From: Chloroflexota bacterium
Lineage (GTDB): Bacteria > Chloroflexota > Anaerolineae > Aggregatilineales > UBA2796
Length of the DNA: 14,172 nucleotides
Assembly (NCBI GenBank): GCA_003695215.1
Contig: RFIM01000025.1
Coordinates: 1-14,172, forward strand
Reading direction: 5' to 3'
A model generated the notes under the pieces. It did no database searches. It saw only the letters and a list, made by a program, of their open reading frames with translations, and was not told the origin of the DNA. The number at the start of each line of letters is the position of its first letter. Within the stretch, counting starts at the first letter, position 1. Positions 13,784 to 14,172 of the stretch are shown here, one piece after another. A program made the translations under genes and the position numbers.

Positions 13784-14172
13784 ATGACCAGCATCAACCG
13801 TTGGAATCCTGTCCGTGAGTTGCTCTCGATCCGCGATGAGATGGATCGCATCTTCAATGAGCGCTTCTTCCGCACTGAGAATCGCCCGATGCTGCTGCCC
13901 ATTGACGCTTACATGACCGACGAGGCGTTGGTTTTGGTGGCGGATGTGCCAGGCCTGAAGCCTGAGGATATCAGCATCACCTTCGAAGGCGATACGCTGA
14001 CCATTCGCGGCGAGTACAAGGCCAACGGCGAGAATCGCAATTACCTGCTGCGCGAGCGCATGGTCGGCAAGTTCGAGCGCATCCTGACCATCAACACGCC
14101 TGTGGATAGCAGCAAGATCGAGGCTGAGTTCGAGAACGGCACGCTGACCTTGACGCTGCCGAAGGCGGAAGC
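13784..14172 (+). CDS. Hsp20-family small heat-shock protein (partial)
   Basis: The first 129 codons are in the window; the gene runs off the right edge. Small heat-shock proteins are ATP-independent holdases that form large oligomers and keep unfolding proteins soluble. The N-terminal arm (RWNPVRELLSIRDEMDRIF) is typical of bacterial class A Hsp20. The alpha-crystallin domain begins at about residue 38 (LPIDAYMTDEALVLVADVPG, then LKPEDISITFEGDTLTIRGE) and reaches the hallmark NGTLTLTLPKAE near the edge. Only the C-terminal tail with its expected I-x-I motif is missing from view. The ATG at 13784 has AAGGAGG eight bases upstream, the strongest ribosome site in the window, suggesting high expression. 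It is divergent from the HerA-VWA operon. Regulation may involve the 11-base direct repeats and the leader hairpin just upstream. Confidence 0.95.
   Translation, partial: MTSINRWNPVRELLSIRDEMDRIFNERFFRTENRPMLLPIDAYMTDEALVLVADVPGLKPEDISITFEGDTLTIRGEYKANGENRNYLLRERMVGKFERILTINTPVDSSKIEAEFENGTLTLTLPKAE

Noticed and set aside
1..14172. Frequent word GCTGAGCG / CGCTCAGC on both strands
   Set aside because: It recurs within genes as Leu-Ser-Ala and similar codon pairs. Without counts against a background model I cannot claim it is a genome signature such as HIP1 or a uptake sequence.

Overview
The window (14,172 bases, moderately GC-rich, densely coding) looks like ordinary chromosomal DNA of a free-living bacterium. 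I lean towards Chloroflexota: the secreted protein has repeated LGM/GxS modules, the NodU-type carbamoyltransferase sits with SxtJ and DUF5989 partners, and the AspRS most resembles the Thermus/Chloroflexi type. This is inference from protein resemblance, not a phylogenetic result. I see no rRNA, tRNA, insertion sequence, CRISPR array or phage gene.

Layout, left to right. (1) 1-1050, minus: N-terminal 350 residues of a GH31-family glycosidase, running off the left edge. (2) 1156-3399, minus: an OmpR/PhoB-type response regulator followed by its histidine kinase, 15 bases apart. (3) 3495-4385, minus: a secreted protein with two internal modules and a duplicated acidic/aromatic motif at its C-terminus, expressed just upstream of the two-component pair. 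(4) 4571-5470, minus: a membrane-anchored alpha/beta hydrolase. (5) 5733-8383, minus: a four-gene operon of SxtJ-like membrane protein, NodU-type carbamoyltransferase, DUF5989 membrane protein and a 98-residue multi-pass membrane protein, closed by a clear intrinsic terminator. (6) 8597-10717, plus: a tail-anchored small protein, then aspartyl-tRNA synthetase. (7) 10714-13596, minus: a HerA/DUF87-type ATPase followed three bases later by a YehP-family VWA protein, convergent with aspS. (8) 13784-14172, plus: an Hsp20 small heat-shock protein cut by the right edge.

Most coherent stories: the carbamoyltransferase operon looks like a membrane-tethered carbamoylation system with an unknown acceptor. 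The HerA-like ATPase and the YehP-type VWA protein form a tight pair that replaces the MoxR partner usual for YehP. Two promoters (secreted protein and hsp20) carry direct repeats phased at 11 bases that end exactly 10 bases before a -10-like hexamer. That is the architecture of PhoB-class activator sites, and a PhoB-class regulator is encoded in the window. The GH31 protein has lost both visible aspartates of the sugar-binding -1 subsite, so it may be a reprogrammed or inactive glycosidase.
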